Below, in pieces: positions 61,588-64,000 of a stretch of 64,000 bases of DNA. This DNA comes from UBA9926 sp018645765 (GTDB lineage Bacteria; Pseudomonadota; Gammaproteobacteria; Pseudomonadales; Azotimanducaceae). Made by a program: the position numbers and the translations under genes. Position 1 is the stretch's first letter. Every line of letters begins with the position of its first letter. The DNA lies in contig CASIBO010000002.1 in the NCBI GenBank assembly GCA_949372755.1, forward strand, positions 620,001-684,000, read 5' to 3'. Under the pieces are notes generated by a model. It saw only the letters and a list, made by a program, of their open reading frames with translations. It searched no databases and was not told the DNA's origin.

Positions 61588-62673
61588 TTATTGATCAAAC
61601 ATGATGACATGACGCGCTTCTTCGCCGCTCTTGAGTGCATGGAGCGCCGTATTAACGTCTGCTAATTTGATGTGCTTTGAGATCATTTGATCGAGATGGA
61701 GCTTGCCACTCAGGTAGAAATCAACGAAGCGCGGCATATCAATTCTGAATCGATTGGAGCCCATGTTAGAGCCCTGTATTTTTTTCTCCATTAAAAAGTC
61801 AACGCCATGCAGCTCAACCATCGTCCCGACCGGAATCATGCCGATAATGGTTGCCGTGCCACCGCTGCAGAGCATTTGGAAGGCCTGCTCGGCAGTGGCC
61901 TTTAAGCCGATCGCTTCGAAAGTGTAATCGCACCCGCCTTTGGTGAGTTCAAGGACCTCACCAACGGCATTGCCTGAGCGCGCATTGATCGTATGGGTTG
62001 CACCGACGGCTTTAGCCAATTCGAGCTTGCTGTCGACCATATCAACCGCAATCACCATGGATGCGCCCGCAATTGCGGCGCCATTAATCGCCGCGAGCCC
62101 AACACCGCCACAGCCGATCACGGCGACAATAGAGCCGGGTTCGACGCCCGCTGTATGAAAAACGGCGCCAACGCCGGTGGTCGTGGAGCAGCCAATCAAG
62201 GCGGCTCTATCCATCGGCATATCCTCTCGAACTTTGACCAGTGCATGCTCGTGGATCAGCATCAGCTCGGCGAAGGATGATAGGTTCAAGAATTGATGGA
62301 CGGTTTCTCCGCCAATGCTCAACCGAGATTCGACTTCAGGTGCTCGAGAAACTTCGGGACTCTGGCAAAGCGATAAATGGCCTGTTAGGCATTTGTTGCA
62401 ATGTCCGCAAAAGGCTGAGAGACAGGTAATGACATGATCACCCTTTTTAACATAGGTCACATCTTTGCCGACTTCTTCGACGACACCCGCGCTCTCGTGA
62501 CCTAAAATAGTCGGCAGCATGTAAGGGTAGGAACCGTCTAAAAAATGCAAATCGCTATGGCAGACACCCGCCGCAATGGGCCGAACGAGGACCTCTCGTG
62601 GACCAGGCTTTGAGATTTGAACTTCTTCAATCTCCATGGGCTTGTTTTGTTCTCGCAATACAGCTGCTTTCAT
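61588..62673 (-). CDS. Zinc-dependent alcohol dehydrogenase
   Basis: A 361-residue medium-chain alcohol dehydrogenase. Catalytic zinc ligands include Cys38, His59 and Glu60 (AGVCHSDLHF; LGHESAGVV), and structural zinc ligands Cys89, Cys92, Cys95 and Cys103. The NAD-binding loop is AVIGCGGVGLAAI. The pattern is that of the class III/NDMA-dependent-like ADH group. It lies 13 bases upstream of the biotinyl-carrier gene and may form an operon with it. Confidence 0.95.
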   Translation of the reverse strand: MKAAVLREQNKPMEIEEVQISKPGPREVLVRPIAAGVCHSDLHFLDGSYPYMLPTILGHESAGVVEEVGKDVTYVKKGDHVITCLSAFCGHCNKCLTGHLSLCQSPEVSRAPEVESRLSIGGETVHQFLNLSSFAELMLIHEHALVKVREDMPMDRAALIGCSTTTGVGAVFHTAGVEPGSIVAVIGCGGVGLAAINGAAIAGASMVIAVDMVDSKLELAKAVGATHTINARSGNAVGEVLELTKGGCDYTFEAIGLKATAEQAFQMLCSGGTATIIGMIPVGTMVELHGVDFLMEKKIQGSNMGSNRFRIDMPRFVDFYLSGKLHLDQMISKHIKLADVNTALHALKSGEEARHVIMFDQ

Positions 62674-62776
62674 GATGAGTCCCTAGCGCGAATGAAAAAC
62701 GAAGCTTAAAATTAACACAAAACGAAAGCTGTGCGGGCTGAAACTTGAGAAGTTTCAGCCCGGGCCAGGAGGATCA

Positions 62777-63262
62777 ATGCGGGAGGTTTTTGTAGCGCTT
62801 GGGAGTAATCTTGGCGTGCCGGATCAGAATGTCTTAAGGGCCATGGCGCGTCTGGCGCAACAATTTCCGGAGGGCTTTCGGTCCTCCGAGATTTATCGCA
62901 CTGAACCGGTTGATATGGCCGCCGATGCGACGGACTTTGCGAATGCGGTGGTGGCGTTTCAAAGCGGTCTGCCACTTGAAACCCTACTGTCAAATCTACA
63001 AGCGCTTGAAGCGGCGTTTGGTCGCCCAAAAGACCATGGTAAGAACACGCCGCGGACTTTGGATCTTGATTTAATTGCCGCCGGAGACGAGACCCTTTCG
63101 ACGCCTGCGCTCACCGTGCCGCATCCAAAGGTTTTGGATCGACGCTTCGTACTCCAGCCGCTCCAGGATATCGCCCCGGAATTTCGATTTCCGGGGATCA
63201 ATGAGCGGTTGACGATTCTGATTCAGCGCGCGCCCAGTTTGGGCATAGCCCTTTGGGGCTAA
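62777..63262 (+). CDS. folK: 2-amino-4-hydroxy-6-hydroxymethyldihydropteridine diphosphokinase
   Basis: FolK pyrophosphorylates the pterin precursor of folate. The 161-residue protein shows all family blocks: FVALGSNLGVP at the start, RTEPVDM, PRTLDLDLIAAG, and HPKVLDRRFVLQPLQDIAP. AGGAGGATCA precedes the ATG. It is divergent from the ADH gene and its stop overlaps the stop of the acyl-CoA synthetase by four bases. Confidence 0.97.
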   Translation: MREVFVALGSNLGVPDQNVLRAMARLAQQFPEGFRSSEIYRTEPVDMAADATDFANAVVAFQSGLPLETLLSNLQALEAAFGRPKDHGKNTPRTLDLDLIAAGDETLSTPALTVPHPKVLDRRFVLQPLQDIAPEFRFPGINERLTILIQRAPSLGIALWG

Positions 63263-64000
63263 ATGATCAACGACGATCGATTTTCCCAATACGGCGCACG
63301 AAGTTTTGCTTTATAGAGCTTGCCCGTGGGGTGCCTGGGTAGGGCCTCGATGAATTCGATGCTCTTAGGGCACTTGATATGGGATAGGTTGGCGCGACAA
63401 AACGCGATCAGCTTTTCGGCGAGGGCATCCGATTCTTGGGTTTTATAAAGCGGGTCGAGCTCAACCACAGCTTTTACCGCTTCGCCGAAATCCGTATCCG
63501 GGACGCCAAATACAGCGGCATCGAGGACAGCTTCATGGCTCACGAGCAGATCTTCGATCTCTTGCGGGTAGATGTTGACGCCGCCAGAGATGATCATGAA
63601 GGACTTGCGATCCTTCAAATACAAGTAGCCAGCATCATCCAGATAGCCCATATCGCCTAATGTTGTATAGCCTTGGGGCGATTTGGCGTCGGCAGTTTTG
63701 GCCTCGTCTTTGAAATAGCTGAAATCAGTGCCGTTTTCAAAGTAGACGCTACCGATGGCGCCAGCAGGTAAGACATTATAGTGATCGTCCAAAATTCGGA
63801 GGGTGCCATGAAAGGCGCGGCCCACACTGCCTGGATGAGTGAGCGACTCGGCGCTGGTAATGGCGGTTGATCCGTTCGACTCGGTCCCTGAGTAATACTC
63901 GTACAGAATGTTCCCCCACCAGGCGATCATGGCTTGCTTGACTTCAATGGGGCATGGGGCTGCTGCGTGGATTGCATACTGAAGGCTACTGAGATCCGCA
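63259..64000 (-). CDS. Acyl-CoA synthetase / AMP-binding protein, C-terminal part (cut by window edge)
   Basis: The end of an AMP-forming acyl-CoA ligase. The frame stays open to base 64000, so the N-terminus is outside the window; visible codons before the listed Met read on as IHAAAPCPIEVKQAMIAWW. Motifs are YEYYSGTESNG, TLGDMGYLDDAGYLYLKDR, and the C-terminal catalytic lysine in RHPTGKLYKAKLR. It would activate fatty or similar acids for beta-oxidation, matching the hydratase and SDR nearby. Confidence 0.93.
   Translation of the reverse strand, partial: ADLSSLQYAIHAAAPCPIEVKQAMIAWWGNILYEYYSGTESNGSTAITSAESLTHPGSVGRAFHGTLRILDDHYNVLPAGAIGSVYFENGTDFSYFKDEAKTADAKSPQGYTTLGDMGYLDDAGYLYLKDRKSFMIISGGVNIYPQEIEDLLVSHEAVLDAAVFGVPDTDFGEAVKAVVELDPLYKTQESDALAEKLIAFCRANLSHIKCPKSIEFIEALPRHPTGKLYKAKLRAPYWENRSSLII

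Noticed and set aside
1..64000. CRISPR array, insertion sequence, integrase or prophage genes
   Set aside because: No regular spaced repeats, transposase, integrase or phage structural motifs were seen on either strand.

Overview
The window reads as a chromosomal piece of a gammaproteobacterium, probably a marine or aquatic catabolic type. The evidence is gene order: ssb; proA-nadD-rsfS-rlmH-mrdA-rodA-mltB-rlpA-dacA-ybeD-lipB-lipA; hemA-prfA-prmC-moeB; TPR lipoprotein-lolB-ispE-tRNA-Gln-prs-rplY-pth-ychF. These are the classic blocks of Pseudomonas-like gammaproteobacteria. No species can be named from the sequence alone.

Region 1 (1-24.5 kb) is dense housekeeping DNA. Genes abut or overlap by 1-14 bases. 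The plus-strand block covers DNA binding (ssb), proline and NAD synthesis, ribosome factors (rsfS, rlmH), the rod-shape peptidoglycan machinery (PBP2, RodA, MltB, RlpA, DacA) and lipoylation (ybeD, lipB, lipA). It ends head-on against a minus-strand operon hemA-prfA-prmC-moeB. A divergent plus block then runs from an outer-membrane TPR lipoprotein to ychF and includes tRNA-Gln. The essential gene pth carries a +1 frameshift in this sequence.

Region 2 (24.4-49 kb) starts just after an elongator tRNA-Met with a clear stringent-type promoter. Gene density drops and the content becomes accessory and oxidative: a Rieske oxygenase, two kinds of 2-oxoglutarate/Fe(II) oxygenase, a cyclase-family hydrolase, SnoaL-like and EthD-like small proteins, an IorAB-type molybdenum dehydrogenase, a CYP153-like P450 and an HSD17B4-like dehydrogenase. 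Several gaps hold degraded fragments: a C-terminal piece of an esterase and pieces of CoxG/CoxM-like molybdenum-hydroxylase subunits. Also here are a TonB-C-domain periplasmic protein, a duplicated-domain lipoprotein, an LTA-synthase-like sulfatase-fold enzyme and an orphan MotA/MotB stator pair.

Region 3 (49-64 kb) holds an EVE protein, a minus cluster of MFS transporter, glutathione S-transferase and short alkylsulfatase, a rhodanese, a HAD phosphatase, a four-gene Gld-type ABC exporter cluster (ATPase, permease, GldG-like, DUF4340-like) running into an enoyl-CoA hydratase, a lone biotinyl carrier beside a zinc alcohol dehydrogenase, folK, and the end of an acyl-CoA synthetase cut by the window edge. 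Together regions 2 and 3 suggest oxidation of hydrophobic substrates (alkanes, isoprenoids, steroids or alkyl sulfates) feeding CoA-dependent beta-oxidation, but no complete pathway is visible.

I found no CRISPR array, intact insertion sequence, integrase, rRNA gene or recognisable new defence system. The best candidates for new biology are listed as findings, with their uncertainty stated.
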